Shown: positions 1 to 22,230 of the stretch, piece by piece | Layout of the letters: each line of letters begins with the position of its first letter | Numbering within the stretch: position 1 is the first letter of the stretch | Assembly (NCBI GenBank): GCA_036785705.1 | Contig: JAWUZG010000051.1 | Span: 17,202,501 to 17,266,500 of the forward strand | Direction: 5' to 3' | From: Acanthornis magna | Lineage: Eukaryota; Chordata; Aves; Passeriformes; Acanthizidae | DNA: 64,000 nt | Made by a program: the position numbers and the translations under genes | Notes under the pieces: generated by a model | What the model was told of the DNA's origin: nothing | The model's database searches: none | The model's input: the letters and a program-made list of their open reading frames with translations, nothing else

Positions 1-3000
1 TTGGACAAGCAGCTATTTCGGAGATCTAGCAGTGGCAATCTCATAGTCAAATTCCGACTTTATGGTCATATTGGCAAAGAGTGCCAAGTTTGAGTGTTCC
101 ATTTAAACAGCAAACATTTGCCATGAGTTATTACACAGAGCTGCGATGTTCCAGTTTCTTCTCTAAGTTATATGTGATTTTTCAAATAGCATGATGTGGG
201 AACTGTTGACAAATGCAGAGTGTTGGGTTCTCGATGACAGAGATCACTCTCCTCTTACTCACTCTTTCCCTCTTTGGGTTCAAATTCATCCTCTACTCTG
301 TCTGGTTCTCCTTATCCCTTCTTATTCTCTATTGGAATTTATTCCTTGCCACTACCTAAGCCAACTGCTAGAATTACCTCTGGGTCTTCAAGAGATGTAA
401 ATCATAGAATCATTAACTTAAAGCTGTATCAAGTTGCCCAAGGACATGTCCAGTCCAATTTGGGAAATCTCCAAGCATGGAGACTCTAAATCCTCTCTCA
501 GCACCTATTCCAAGCCTACAATTAGCAGGAATTTCCCTTCCCACAGCTCATGATTACTGACTTTTGTCTTGTCCCTGTCCATTTCAGAAAAGAGTTTGGC
601 TTTGCTTTCTTTGTAAGCCCTTGTGGGATGAGTTTTGATAGCTATTGGATGGGGGGGGGGGAGGGTCCTCTTCTATGACCTGAACAGAAGCAGCCACCTC
701 GTTTACTCTTCTTTCTTTGGGTGGTCTGAGCCCTAACTCTTGTGGGAGGGTAACAATGAGTTACCCTCAGTTATGCAGTGATGTTCCTCTAACTGGGGAG
801 CTGTTGTAAGAAATGTAGAGACAGGATTGGCACATAGCTGTCGGTGCTCGGGAGGGGTCAGTGAGGGACAGAAAAACACATAAAATATCCCTTGAAGCCT
901 TGGTTCATCTGCTGCATTTAGTCATGCAAAATTCAGGACAATCACTGCAGCAGAACTGTCTGAGTCCTACGGTATTTTCAGACAAACAAGGCAGTGCAAG
1001 TAAGAAAGAGTTAAACAGACACAGAAAATGAAGGCTCATGTTAGATGTCAGCTGCCTTTTATACAAAGGTGGTGATGAGGACACAGCACAGTGGAAATCT
1101 GGGAATCTTGTGACTGTTTCAGGAAGAGACCACAGTAAAAGAGGAAACATTTACAGCAGTAGATTGAAGACTGAGAAGTAAAATGAAAGCAGAGGTGAAT
1201 ATAGAACACAGAACCAGATGCAGCTGCAGCAACTCAAGGGTCCATGGTGGGATCACTGCTGTTTAATATCTTCATTAATGACATAGAGAGTGGGACTGAG
1301 CAAACCCTCAGCAAGTTTGCAGATGACACAAAAGTGCATTGTGCAGCTGAGATACTTGTGGGAAGATATGCCACATGAGGAATCTTTTCAGGCTCGAGGA
1401 GTGCATCCATGTGAACCTCATCATTTTCAACATGGCCAGGAACAAGGTCATTCACTTGAATCAGGGCAATCCTTTGAAGGTCCCTTCAAGCCCAAACCAT
1501 TCTACGATTCTGTGATTAGAAACTCAGGTACAGACTTATTTTATTGGAACATGCGGTTTTCATAAAATCCAAATGCTTTGCAAAATAGGACAGATTTGAG
1601 CAGATCACTGACTTGAAAGAAAACTGAGAAAAAAACCTGACAACACTGATTTTTCATCTATTTCTTTACCTAAAGAATTCAGTTTTCTTTTTTCTAAAAT
1701 GAGTTGCTTTTTAAAAGAAAATTCAACTACAGTATAGAGTCCAAGTCAAAATGTAGATGAACAGCTTTAGCCACCCTAAAGCAAGTTTATTTTCTGAAAT
1801 ATGTATTCCTTTATGAAACATTTAAATGTTGGGGGTTTTATTCTTTTGCTTCTTTGCAAATGAAGCAGATTTTTGGAAAATTGTTGTCATTCATGACAGA
1901 AAACTTTTTATTTCTTCGCACCTTTTTCTTTAGAAAGGTTGGAAAGCAAACTTCAAACACCTACATATGTGTGCTTTACTTAAAAACCATTCAAAATGGG
2001 CTATGGAATTGAAAATGTCAGACAGATGTGAATAAAGACAGGGAAAATGTGTATAATGGCTGTAACTGTAGATGGGACTTAGAGTCTGTAGAGTTTATGG
2101 TAAGGGAAAAAGCTGAATGGAGCAAAAAGATGGCCTTCATCCCAAGGGATTTCTTCCTTGAACTTTCAGGTGTTCCTTTCCACAAGGCAGTTTTGGTTTA
2201 TGCTCAGGCCATTGAGCCAAACATTTTAATGAGCAATTTACATCCACAAGCAAGCTAAGTAGAATAAATGCTTGTGTTCCCATGGGGTCTGGGATTGATA
2301 TTGTGACTGCTACTACGTCTGTTTCATGGACAATATAAAAACAATAAAGGATTTGTGTGTCCTTGCATCCACTGTCCTGCCATCTGTGAGTGCTATCACA
2401 GAGGTCAAGCACAATTTAGCTTTTAGAGATTAAATGGGATTCACTGGATATATAAACCACTTCATTAGAGATAATATAGTTCTATTTGGCATCTCCATAA
2501 GGGAATTAGAGAGACAAGGATTATGCAAAGTAGTATCGTCCATTTAATGCCAAATTTGGAAGAGGTAAATTAGGAGCTGACTCAGTGACTACCAGTAACT
2601 TTGGCGTTCATGATTTTCAAGGGACACAAAACCCAGAGAGATTCACAGAATGTAGTTTTTCTCTAAAAGATATTAAAGGTCACTGCAAACATGCCTCTAT
2701 GCTAGTACTCAGATTTTACCAAGTTTAAGGGCAAATCTAAAACTAGGAAGTACTCTGTGATTATTTTCCTAGAAAAAGCATAGAACTGGTCAGAGGAAAA
2801 GACATGCAGATCTGGATCTTCTTGTAAATAGAAAATTTCAGTTATTTCTTATGTGTAAAATGCCTGCATTCTTTTGGAATAGCATGCATTGCTAAAGATT
2901 ATAGATTTTTCATGTAGAAAACAATTGCTTCTTGGCATAGACCAATATTGGCATAGTTTGAATTTTAATATTATTCACAAAGTTTGAATGTATTTTGTTT

Positions 3001-3397
3001 TAAAGTATATATGGAAATGTAGCATATCCTAATTCATTCCATTCAGCAGATTTTTGTGGGGAAGGAGGCAATAGTCTAAAGTAGCAGGAATAAATTAAAT
3101 AATATAATTAATAAATTATGTACATATTGTAGGTAGGACCTCTTCTTCTTCACATTTCAACAGTTTTAAAAGTCATCTTCTCTACAGGAGCCAGTTTAAC
3201 TCAAACACAGACTGCAATTTAAATATTAAGATATCATTAATTATGATCCTCCCCACACTGGTTGGATTTATTCTTTATCAATGGTTACATGCTCTGTAGA
3301 GTCTTTGCTGCCTCAGTAGATGTTGTTTTTATTCACATAGCTTAGACCTCTAATGCATAAATCGCTCTTTATCTTGTTTTTCTTCTCTTTTTCCTAG
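1..3397 (+). other. PRMT8 intron (partial)
   Basis: This is intronic AT-rich sequence upstream of the first visible PRMT8 exon. I searched all frames by eye for the motif I exon (VLDVGSGTG) and did not find it. It holds a G13 homopolymer near 650, one old CR1 fragment at 1230-1520 and otherwise nothing I recognise. The short open frames here look random. Confidence 0.7.
1230..1520 (+). mobile_element. CR1 LINE fragment with reverse-transcriptase remnant
   Basis: The stretch at 1250-1335 translates to a decayed CR1 ORF2 motif (LLFNIFINDIESG, then LSKFADDTK), which is the reverse-transcriptase active-site neighbourhood with FADD. It continues into the CR1 downstream sequence (tcaacatggccaggaacaaggtc, interrupted and shortened) and the 3' end near 1500-1520 (ccattctacgattctgtgatt). 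Large internal parts are missing and the frame is broken, so it is an inert copy. Confidence 0.85.
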
Positions 3398-7168
<3,771 letters not shown>

Positions 7169-7834
7169 TAACACTTTCCTATGGCTATTTCCCAAAAACA
7201 TGTTATTTGTAGTAGCCTACCATAGTCTCGTTGCAGGCCAGAATTCCAATATAAATGTGAACACTGAGAAAATGTTGGTCTGATCATAAATTCAGGAAAT
7301 TTGCAGTAATATAATGTGCACAAAGGAAAGATGCATGTATAAATTGATGTAGACTTTGCCTAGAGTTATATTAATACCACTAGCTGTATTTAAAAGGTGG
7401 ATTATAGGAGATTTGGTTTTGTTGTTGTTTTGATAAACATATAATCCATCATAACAACCACAAAAATTGGTAATATTCTTTTGCCATCCAGGTCCTTTTT
7501 TTTGTTTTTAACACAAAAAAAATATAAAAATGGTAAGATGCAAATTAATTGTAAATGTGAAGAAGTAAACCTAGTAAAAAATTATATCTCCATGGTAAGC
7601 TTGTCAAGAAGAAAAAAACCCACAACATGTAATGCTTTTTCTGACACATTTTGTATGAGAATATTTACATTAAAAATAAGGATCAGAAATTTAAATTTTA
7701 CTTGTATGTTAAAAAAGTGTTCTAATTTTTTTTTTTTTTATACTTCAGAGATGCATAAAATTGGCTTTTATTTTGCTTTTAAAATGTTGGAAGGGTTTCC
7801 TTGAAGTATCATTGAATAACTGGTGCTCTTAGTG

Positions 7835-7925
7835 ACATCTACAAGTGACCTAGTCCAGGCTCCTGCATCACCATGAGATCATACTGCTGGTTCATGTTCA
7901 ACTTGTCCCCAGGTCACCCAAATTT
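7835..7925 (-). mobile_element. Possible CR1 remnant
   Basis: The segment ctggttcatgttcaacttgt followed by cccaggtcac resembles the reverse complement of the CR1 region just upstream of its 3' tail. It is short and diverged, so the assignment is weak. Confidence 0.35.
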
Positions 7926-9668
7926 GGATTTATTTGATCATAAGATCATAATAGTTGTGATCAAATGAACAAGTTTTATATTATTTTCATTCTTCTTTTC
8001 CTTTCAACTTTTTAAAATTTTATTTATTTTTCAGAGCTGGGCAGTTTTGCTTAAAGGTATTTTCTATTAGGGAAGAAAAAAATCACAAAATTCCTCAGAA
8101 GGTTTATTAACCAAAGATATACATGAAAGTTGGGTTAAATTAGTGGGTTCAGATGACCTTTTAATAAAAATGTGTAACTCCTCATTCCTTGGCTCTCAGC
8201 TCCTCTCAGAAAAGAAGGCTTGGTGCTTCTGTAATCAAATTCAGTGCTAATACATAGAGCTGCCTGTTGGTCAAAATTGCTGTTTTGGGTCAAAAGTGAG
8301 CCCAGTGCAGTGTGGCAGTGACAAGAAGTCTCTGTAGGTGCCAGGAAGGATTATATCTTCTCCTCAAGCACACCCTAGATTTTTCTCCTCAGTTGTGTGA
8401 TGGCCTTGACAGCTAAACTCCTTACAAAAGGTACAGATTCAAATGGATGCATGAGGCATCCATTCTGTAAAGGAATCGGAGCCATTTTGGCCTAAAATAT
8501 TTCATTTTGATTTTGAACCCCTTCCTTTTTAGGCTTTGAGTCTTTTTCTTTTCTCACAGACAATATATCTGTTTTAAAATCGTTTCTTTTCTTGTCACTT
8601 GAAAAAATGTTTCAGGTTGTCTTTTCCTTCTAAAATGTTGCTTTACTTTAAGGCACTTTATTTTCTTATTTCACATCTGATTTCCCTTCACCCCTTACCT
8701 TATCTACCTCTTTGTCTTCAGTTATTTCCATCTCATTACCTATCTGCACCACCATCTTGTCTCTCTTTTGCATTGATAAATCCTTGGTGGTGTCTCCATA
8801 CATTTCAATTTTTCATCCTTTTCTCTCTTAAGGAGGATAGAGTCTTGCCTTCACATGAGATGAAGGGCTGAACATTTTAAAGGGCATTCAAGAACCATTA
8901 TATTGGTTAAGAAATAATGCAATATGAAGTTTCTAAAAAAAATCTGACTTCTGAATTTTCAAACGGAAGATTATTGCCACAGAGTACTACTATAATCAAT
9001 TACTCTGATTTCCTGCAAAATATAAAACATTTAATTTTATTTTTTCCTCCTGTGACAGTTTTCTGCCTAATACAGATGGGGGCACATATTTCAAAGCTGT
9101 CCCATGTAGGCTGAAGTGCAGTAAATGATGGAGGCTTCAATAATAAAGAAACAATTAATAAATTGTTTCTTCAGGGTTTCCTAGTTAATCTTTTCTGAGT
9201 AATCACGTAAGAACATATGACTTCTGTAAATGTAATCTGAAGTTCTCACATGCTCATGATGCCTGAAACAAAAGTTTTGAACACCAACTCCCCTGAAATG
9301 TTGAGAAACTCACAACCCAATAAAGAGATAATGAAGTGGTATCAAAGAATCATTCATGTCCATGTTTTTTCCAATTTAGAAATATGCAGGTTTTTATATC
9401 GTATTACATTTTCAGTTTTACTCGTCAGGAAACACCAGTAGCTCAAATGCTATGCTCTGAAAAAAATGACACATTTCAAACTTGCTCATAAATGTGTTTA
9501 TCTGTTCACTTTTCTTTTTGTTCAAACCATTTTCTAAACATTCACAGCATTCAGTTTAGAATTTCAGATGAAGCAGTGAGTGGACCTTGACTCACATGCT
9601 TCATAAGACTGAGATTTCACTTTTTGGAAGGTTCTTGTTTTCACTTTTGTGGTGTTTGTCCCTGGTTT

Positions 9669-10117
9669 TGTTTCAGATGGTCGGGACGGGGACGAGAGAT
9701 CTCTGAAGTGAGGTCTTAGAGCATGAGGTTTATTGTGAAAGGGCATGGGTGTAGGGGACCTGCTAGGAGCTGCCAGACGCAGCTTGAAGCAGGTCAGAGA
9801 AGTAAGAGAGGGAGAGAGAGTAGAAAGAAGATCGAATAAAGAATACTGTGGTTGCCGTTTACAGTACAATAAACCATCTTCTGTGCTGAATATTCTAATT
9901 TTCACTAACCAATCTAGAACAAGCTACAAATCCTACGACATTTACATATAGCCTATGAGAGTCATTGCATTACCATACGGCGTTATATTTTAAACTCTAA
10001 AAACTGCTTTCTGGACCCTCTGCTAAGTTGGTAGGGTTTGCTCTGACCCTTGAACCTGCCTGCAAGCAGAGGGTATTGTTTAATCAAAAGGGGGATTACC
10101 TTCAGTCGGCCATACCA
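9669..10117 (-). mobile_element. Probable solo LTR of an avian endogenous retrovirus
   Basis: Read on the - strand, this 449 bp block begins TGGTATGGCC and ends CTGAAACA, the TG...CA ends of a retroviral LTR. An AATAAA at 9734-9729 lies about 60 bases before the end, followed by a GA/CT-rich stretch (cactTCAGAGATCTCTCG) that looks like R-U5. A TATA-like tatatg lies further upstream. No internal retroviral genes flank it, which suggests a solo LTR left by recombination. I see no identical target-site duplication (ggttt against ttgtt), so the exact ends are uncertain. Confidence 0.6.
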
Positions 10118-10883
10118 TTGTTTTCCAGTTATTCAGTAACTGGGGTTTGGTATCTCAAAGCTTGTCTTCATTTCAATCTCCCTTATAGTTTCCATATTCT
10201 CAGCATCTTTTGCCAGGTATTCATATCTATAAGGCCTTTCTATTTCATCCTCCCCAACAACTTTGTTAAGCCACCTTAAAAGCAAAGCCAGTATACTTTT
10301 CCATTTCTCAATGTTTTCATTTTGTTCAAAACATCCCCAGAGTGGTAAGAAGCATCTATTGGAACAATCAGAAGAACAATTCAAATACAGAGGATTGGCC
10401 TGAATTTTAAATCTTTTAGAAGTGCACCTTTTGCTTTTCTGTCATGATGTATTTGCAGTTTAAAACTTGGGGTCCCTACTATTGAAACACACCTGCAATT
10501 CTGCTCCTACCAGTAACTCACTTGCTGAAATTAACACTACTTAAATAGTCAAAAGAGCATGCAAACTGCTGATTGACTGGCAATCTATGGAGGGAAAAAA
10601 AAAAGGTATTAAGCAGACCAGATAGGAAAGGGTAGAATCCCTAACAGCTGTTCCCAAAACTCAACCTAACATCATATGATTTTGGGCAATGCTCACAAGT
10701 GTCTAAAGCGACAAAAATCATTGACAAATCTCATTTAACACAGTTTTGGAGACACCAAAAAATAAGTGTCACTTGTTCAAAGAAGGGTTATTTTGCCACA
10801 ACTGCATTATCTGTAAAATAGCAATGGTGACATAGACAATGAGGGCAGGGAGCAAAGAGCTAAGGGGTACATCTGAAAATTAG

Positions 10884-11102
<219 letters not shown>

Positions 11103-13194
11103 TAATTCCTGCTCTAATTCCTTCCTAATTGTCTCTACTCATCCGGTTGCTGCAGGCTGTAACTCAAGACTCTTATAAATTTTACCTGTGCAAATACTGG
11201 ATGAAGAGAGACATGGTGTATTTAGATATGAATTTGAATTGCCCTGCCTTCTTGTAAATAGAGGTTGGAAATTACTGATTGAGTGCTGCTGAGGAGAAGA
11301 GGCAAATGATTCTGTTTGCAGTAAGAAAGAATGGAGTGTCAGTTCTGAATTGATGATGAAATAACTAATTTACTCCAGAACATGTGATCAGAATTGGAGC
11401 TCAATTTCTTTGTCTAGCTTCCTAATTCTTAGCCTTATATAGAATCCTACTATGCTTTCTCAGCCCCAACATCTGCACCTAGAGGTTAACTGCTACCCTG
11501 CTCTGTATAAAGACAGAATGGTTACTAATCCCTGTTCACAAGATCGCGTTAACAATGCAGGAACTGCCTGCAGGAACACTTGAAAGCTCTAAAATTCCCT
11601 TCACGTGAAGGAATCCTCCTCATGTGGGACAACTGTCATGAACAAGCCTGTCTGCATCCATAGCAGTGGTAGTAGCAGGTCCATGAATCCAAGAGTGTGT
11701 TCATTTATCCCAAAGAGTCAGTTTTAACTCTTCCCTTTCACTTTTTGCCAGTAACAAACACAGCATTAAGTATTCCCATATGCCAGAGGGAAAGCCATGG
11801 CTCCAGTCTGCAGAACCTTTATTGAAAGCAGCAAAAAGGAACAGAAGTAGAAACTCTGCGTGAGTTCATATGCATGCACAATCCATCTGCACTGAGGGGA
11901 ACACAAGATGGTTGTGCCTGAAAACTGCCTCAACCAGAGCAATTTAGAATTGCAGTACACACAAAAGAAACAGCTATTTAGACTGTATGAAATATGTCCA
12001 GAGAGAAAGAGATCGGGGAGCAAAATGGGTTGGCTGCTCTGGAATAAAAAGCTGCACGCCCTTAATTGAAGTGCAAATCCAACGCTTTATTTAGAAGGTC
12101 TTTGAAAGTTATTTGGTTTAGAGATGACAGACAAAAATTTTCAAAGTGTTCCTATTCAGGTTTTACATTTAGTTTTGATATCTTTTGTCCATAAACTGAA
12201 TGGTGCTGTACCATGTAGTGGCACCGTGGGAGCAAAGCAGATAATAAGTACACAAGCAAAAACCACCCTCCATTCCAGAATCAGTCACTAATCTCACAAA
12301 CTGATCACTAAAAAAAAGAGAAAATTGCCAGTGAAGAGCATGAAGGAGGGAGGTTTATGTTCAAGCTAGTAATATGGAAGCAGGAAAAACAGACTCTGCA
12401 GTTACATTTTTTAAAATTTAATTTACTTTTGCACATGGTTTATTTATATAAAGTGCATTTCTTTTGTCCTGAAAATATTTGTGAATTAGGAGAATAATAT
12501 TAGCCTAAGAAAACATCTGAGAATAAACAAAGCCATAATGTTTAATTATTCAAATGTTTTATTACAGCACTTTTGGATAGCACAGCTTGTTCATATGAGA
12601 TTCACAGAGGGATTTTTAGGGTTGTATTCTACCCAAAGCCAGCTAATTTAGGGTGCCTACCAGATGAGTCTGGGTTCCCTCTACATTAGTTAGTGGATGG
12701 ACTAGTCACTAGATACATTCCTCAGAGGCCAGTCAGAGTCTTGTGCTTCTGCAGTTATTTCAATTCCCAATTTAGATGCTCTGAATTGTTCTACGAAATC
12801 AGCAAAATAAGACATCAACTGTGCATGCTGTGTAACCATGACATTTATCTAAAATGCTGGAGACTTGAGTAAAATTTCCTCTTTTGCACTCCTTGGAAAT
12901 TGGATGTAACCCAAATCCTGAATGCTTTAAGGAACTTTAGGCACTGGGCCACAGGTGGTGCATGCAGGGCATGCAGCATCCTCTCTGCTATGAGAGCCAT
13001 TCCCTTTTGCATGAACACATCTGAGGGCCACAGGAATTGTCCTGGCACATGGGAGTCCTCTGTTTAACTTCCAATCCAAATCAGCCATGGAGAGAAGTGG
13101 GATCCAAGCATCTTCAAACCACCAGAATCAATAACAGAACTCAGGAAAAGTGTACAGGTGTCCTGCTGAGAGCCTACTGCTTTCAATAACACTG

Positions 13195-13369
13195 GAAAAA
13201 AAGAAAAGAAAAAAGAAAAGAAAAAAGAAAAAAGAAAAAAGAAAAGAAAAGAAAAGAAAAGAAAAGAAAAGAAAAGAAAAGAAAAGAAAAGAAAAGAAAA
13301 GAAAAGAAAAGAAAAGAAAAGAAAAGAAAAGAAAAGAAAAGAAAAGAAAAGAAAAGAAAAGAGAAAAGT
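13195..13369 (+). repeat. (AAAAG)n microsatellite
   Basis: About 175 bp of purine-only DNA built on a five-base unit, irregular at the start and nearly perfect from about 13239 to the end. The lysine- or phenylalanine-rich open frames across it are artefacts of the repeat. Confidence 0.95.
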
Positions 13370-13774
13370 TTGTTTCAAGCTCCATAAAACAGTTGTGTTT
13401 TCTTCTCTGATCCCCGTGTATAGGAAAAATATGAATGTGTTTTGGTTGACCCTAAAACTTTTCTGCCTTTTGATTCTGGTGTCAGCACCAGAAACTACAA
13501 TTCAATAACAATAAATCGATCATTCACACACCTGGAGAAAAACCTGCAATGAGAGAGTGGCAAAACGTGACAAAGCTGAACAAGAACAAAGGACATGCCA
13601 CATCCAGTTTGTAATGAAAAATACTGTTAGACTTTTCTGAATATCCTCCCCTATTTAGACACAGAAGAATAAAAAAAAAAGAAATCTCTTTCTGAGCTTC
13701 CATGTGCCCCACACTTTCCAAGTACAGTTTGCAACTCCTGCAAGTCAGACACCCCATTTAGATGACACAGTTTA

Positions 13775-14225
13775 CAGAATCACTGAATCACAGAATTAAC
13801 TAGGTTGGAAAATATCTTTGAGATCATTGAGTCCAACCTATAACATAACACCATCTTGTCAACCAGACCACAGCACTAAATGCCACATCCAGTCTTTTCT
13901 TAAACACCTCCAGGGATGGTGACTCCACCATCTCCCTGGGCAGCTCATCCCAATGCCCAATCACTCTTTCTGTGATTAATTTTTTCCTAATGTTCAGCCT
14001 AAACTTCCCCTGCTGCAGTTTGAGGCTATGTCCTCTTGTTCTATGTTACTCTTGTTACCTGGGAGAGGAGACTGATCCCCACCTGCCCAACTCTCAGGCA
14101 GTTGTAGAGAGTGATAAGGTCTCCCCTGAGCCTCCTTTTCTCCAGGCTGAACACCCACAGCTCCCTCAGCCGCTCCTCAAAGGGCTTGTTCCAGACCCTT
14201 CACCAGCCTTGTTGGCCTCTTTGTA
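13775..14225 (-). mobile_element. CR1 LINE 3' fragment
   Basis: The + strand shows the reverse complement of a CR1 3' end. The tail motif gaatcacagaatt comes first, then a stretch of the taggttggaaaatatctttg type, then the conserved blocks for ccagggatggtgactccacc, gtttgaggctatgtcctctt and aggctgaacacccacagctc. It is 5'-truncated, as is usual for CR1. Confidence 0.92.
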
Positions 14226-16350
14226 TCCCTCTTTGCCCAAACTAAATCAGCTGGTGCAATGGGAGAAGGGGGAAAAACCCCAAGCCCAAATCCAAAAGCA
14301 AAATAAATTAAAGAACCCCACCAAACCCAGCCATCCACTGAGATTTGAATGTTTAGCTCATTTCCATGCTCACAAAATTCTAGCTGAGTAACCTGACTGT
14401 CTGGGAAGGAAGTCAGGAAAGAGGTGCCATGGCACTCTAGAAGCAACCTTAATTTCTATTTGTATGATTTATCCCCTGTGCAGTTAGCACTAATGAGTGC
14501 TGCCATTTTATATAAGAATATATAGTAGCCAGAGTACAACTCAAAGTGATCACCAAAACCAGACTTGGCCATACTCAAAATTATATTCATTTATAAAAAA
14601 CCCCACATTTGTCTCATACCTTGCATATCAAAAAAGCTATGTTTCTGTCCTTTTAAAAAGGACTGCAAAAGTGACCAACAGTTTATCCAGGACATCTGTT
14701 CAGTGTTTTTGAAGAATTTCTACTGACTTTTCTAATAAAAATATTTCCTCGTGCTTTTGATTCCTCTTTACCCTGCAGAGCCAACACAGCTCAGAGAGAG
14801 GGAGCTAGTTTCCCTTTATGTACCTCACCATTGGACTTAAGTCCCAATTTTCCCACCGTGAGATCACTAAAGACACCAAAAATTACGGAAATCTTCAGCT
14901 GTCACCCACCAGTCCAGTCTAACTTGGCAAATCAAATTTTCCAGGCTGCTATGGAACTCTGCCAGGAGACCTCAGAAGTTCTCATTCCTACCATGCTTTT
15001 TTCTTACCTTCTATGGAGGGGGGAAAGACCAAAAATATTTTATGGTTTTTTTACAACTTTAAGTGACCAATTATATGCATAGGTCACTGATAAACACTAG
15101 TGCCTCAGGGTGTCATTGTAATGCAATAGAATAATGTTAAGTTGCCCTTGAACAATAATGTTTACCAGACAGGCCAAAACTACGGCTTGCTCAAATTATC
15201 TCCCCATAAGTTTTCTAAGTCTCAGAAATACAAATGTGGTCCATGCAAAGACCTCTGTAACTGAAATATGGCTGCATCTTTCTATGTCTCTTTTTGCAGA
15301 CTTAACTTATAGAAGGCAATTTCTACAAGAGCCCTCTAATGTGCCCTAAAAGAGGCTCAAAGAGCCCTCTAATGGGCAGTTCAGACTCTGTTTTTCCATT
15401 TTTGCAGTGCAAGTCTTCAGAAATGCTGGTGAGGTCAGAGATATGATTCCTGGCTTCAGCTGGTGGAGAAAATTTGGATTTCTTCCCACAAAAATTCTGT
15501 TTCCCTATATGCATGAGCAATAAGGGCATGAGAATGAGCAATGAGGGTACCAGAAAGTGAATAGGAAATATTTCCCACAGCATCAGAATAGTACTTCAGA
15601 CTTACCATCCTCCCTATCATGACTACAAGTTGTGGAAACAACCCAGATAAAAGCAGTACCTAGCTGGGAAAATCAGAGCCACCTGAAAAACACAGTTTAA
15701 GCCTTGAACAGTGAGATTTAAATATTGATGGAAATAAGCAGTCTTGAAGACTACATCATTGCTTCCAACTACTGCAATCAATCCATAGTACGATTTACAT
15801 AATTTGTTTCTGACTTGTTCGGGAGTAAGATCCCTGTGCTCACTGTTTGGGATCAGTTACTGACACAAGACTAGAAAGCATTACCATCAAAAAGCAGGGC
15901 CCTCTCATGCCTCAAATGTTTTGACTGCTTGACACAGTCAAATCACTTTCCCTTCCAGAGATACACCAAAAAATAAGTTTATTTTTGTTAAAAACCCAAC
16001 TCTGGCATCTTTTGTCATGCTGACAGTCCCTGATGATAAAAGGTCTTTGAACTGGGACCTATATCTCCATTTCAACACCTATCATTTATTAGAGCACCTT
16101 TTTACCTCAATTTCCTCCAGCTTCCACAGCCCCTCCCTGCCATTCCCAACAACACACACTCAGTGAGTGTCCTCTCTGTCAGCTTACTCAGATAACTGGA
16201 TCATTTGCCCATGATTTGATACATTAGAATGTACCTGTGATTTCTTGCAGTTTTAAAAGGCTGTCAGTTGTCTTTGTGTCTGATCATTAAATGAAATACT
16301 AAAGTACATCACTTAACACTTACCTGAGCGTCACAGACATCTGCGTGTAA

Positions 16351-20868
<4,518 letters not shown>

Positions 20869-22230
20869 CAAGAAACCTTTCAGAGAGATGAAAAGGAGAA
20901 TTTTATCAAGTCTTGAACTGCTGAGCTTCAAGCTAGGAACAACTGTTCACAAGATTTTTATATTAAATACTAGAATGTTTACTCTGATGGAGGGTGGTAA
21001 CCTGATCTTTCTTGCAGATAGTACAGGGGGCTGGGATCCCACTGTGAATGTACAGTATACAGAACTGTAGCTTTTGTTAAACATAGGAAAAAAAAATAAG
21101 CAACAGTCTTGAGTGTTCTGGTTAACTTTAGGGCGGCAGAAGATGCATATACAAATTGTATTACTTACTGTGAATTTCTGGTTCTTCCAAGCTTTGCATG
21201 TTAAAGATGATTAGGGCAGTTTTCTCACTATGAAAGACTACTACAGCACATTACTGTGATAGTATTACTGGACTTATATTCAATATAAATGAATATATAT
21301 ATTGTACATGAGAAAAAAAAGTAATTTCATAATAGGAATTTGTTTTGTGATTATTTAATTCTCATTATGCAGTATGGAAAGATAATGATGTTACCTCTGG
21401 CACTACTCTAGGCAGTGATATATTCCATTAACTGTCCAATGTTACAGCTTTGGTAAATATTCCATGCAAAGTGTAGATAAGAGCTGGGCATTTACAGGAA
21501 GTTCAACAACTATATTTTTGAATGTCCTCTGAAAATGTGGACCATTAGTTTTGAAATTCACCTTCACAACTGGATGTCTGTCAGAGCTTTAAAACACAAT
21601 TGCTTTTTATCCTTGAAAATATTCTGTGGTGAGTTTTTATAGCTGGATTCTGCATGAGACTTTCAGAAATCAGACACCTAGTATTTAAATGTGATGAATG
21701 CAAAGTCTCTGAAATGGTGGGTAATTCATGCTTCTTGGCCATGCCATATCTCAGTTCTTTGCAAAATTCTTAATACAAAATAATTTTAAAAAATAGGAAT
21801 TAGTGTTACCTTTTGGTGATGTTTTAGATAAGTTTTAAATTGCAAATACTATTCTCAAGAGTGCAGTAATTTGCAGGAGCAAGTTAATGTCTTTTTAAAA
21901 AAATGTTGATGGCTTCTGATATTACTAAGATGTCTGTAGCATTCCCATCCCCTTGAGTTCCTTGTTTTTCTTACAAAATCTCCTGCTTATTGTTAAAATA
22001 TTAAGTGCTTATAGTTCCTCATATGTATGTATCAGGTCTTTTTACTATATGAATGTGAGCCATTTAATCACATGTAATTCATCAACAGCTGCGTCACCAG
22101 TCCTATCTACACATTTTCCAGTCCGTCTCACATTAGGCACTAAATCATGTTCTATCTTGTACTGGATAAGATTGACTAGTTTTTTGCCTAAAAATATTTT
22201 TAATCACCTGCAAATAAAGCATACTTGAAG
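20869..22230 (+). other. PRMT8: PRMT8 3'UTR (inferred)
   Basis: About 1.35 kb of AT-rich non-coding sequence follows the stop codon. It has no repeat I recognise, unlike the region further downstream. An ATTAAA at 20972 and a canonical AATAAA at 22213-22218 are candidate polyadenylation signals. I take the latter as the likely end because the family mRNA usually has a long 3'UTR; the sequence alone cannot prove it. Confidence 0.55.
22213..22218 (+). terminator. Candidate PRMT8 polyadenylation signal
   Basis: A canonical AATAAA lies 1.35 kb after the PRMT8 stop codon. It is followed within 30-50 bases by T/G-rich sequence (gatgtattttgccagtatttgt). Transcript evidence would be needed to say it is used. 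Confidence 0.45.

Noticed and set aside
1..3397. Upstream PRMT8 exon with motif I
   Set aside because: No VLDVGSGTG-like sequence in any + strand frame; it must be upstream of the window.
13064..13410. Phe/Ser- or Lys/Glu-rich proteins
   Set aside because: They are translations of the (AAAAG)n microsatellite.
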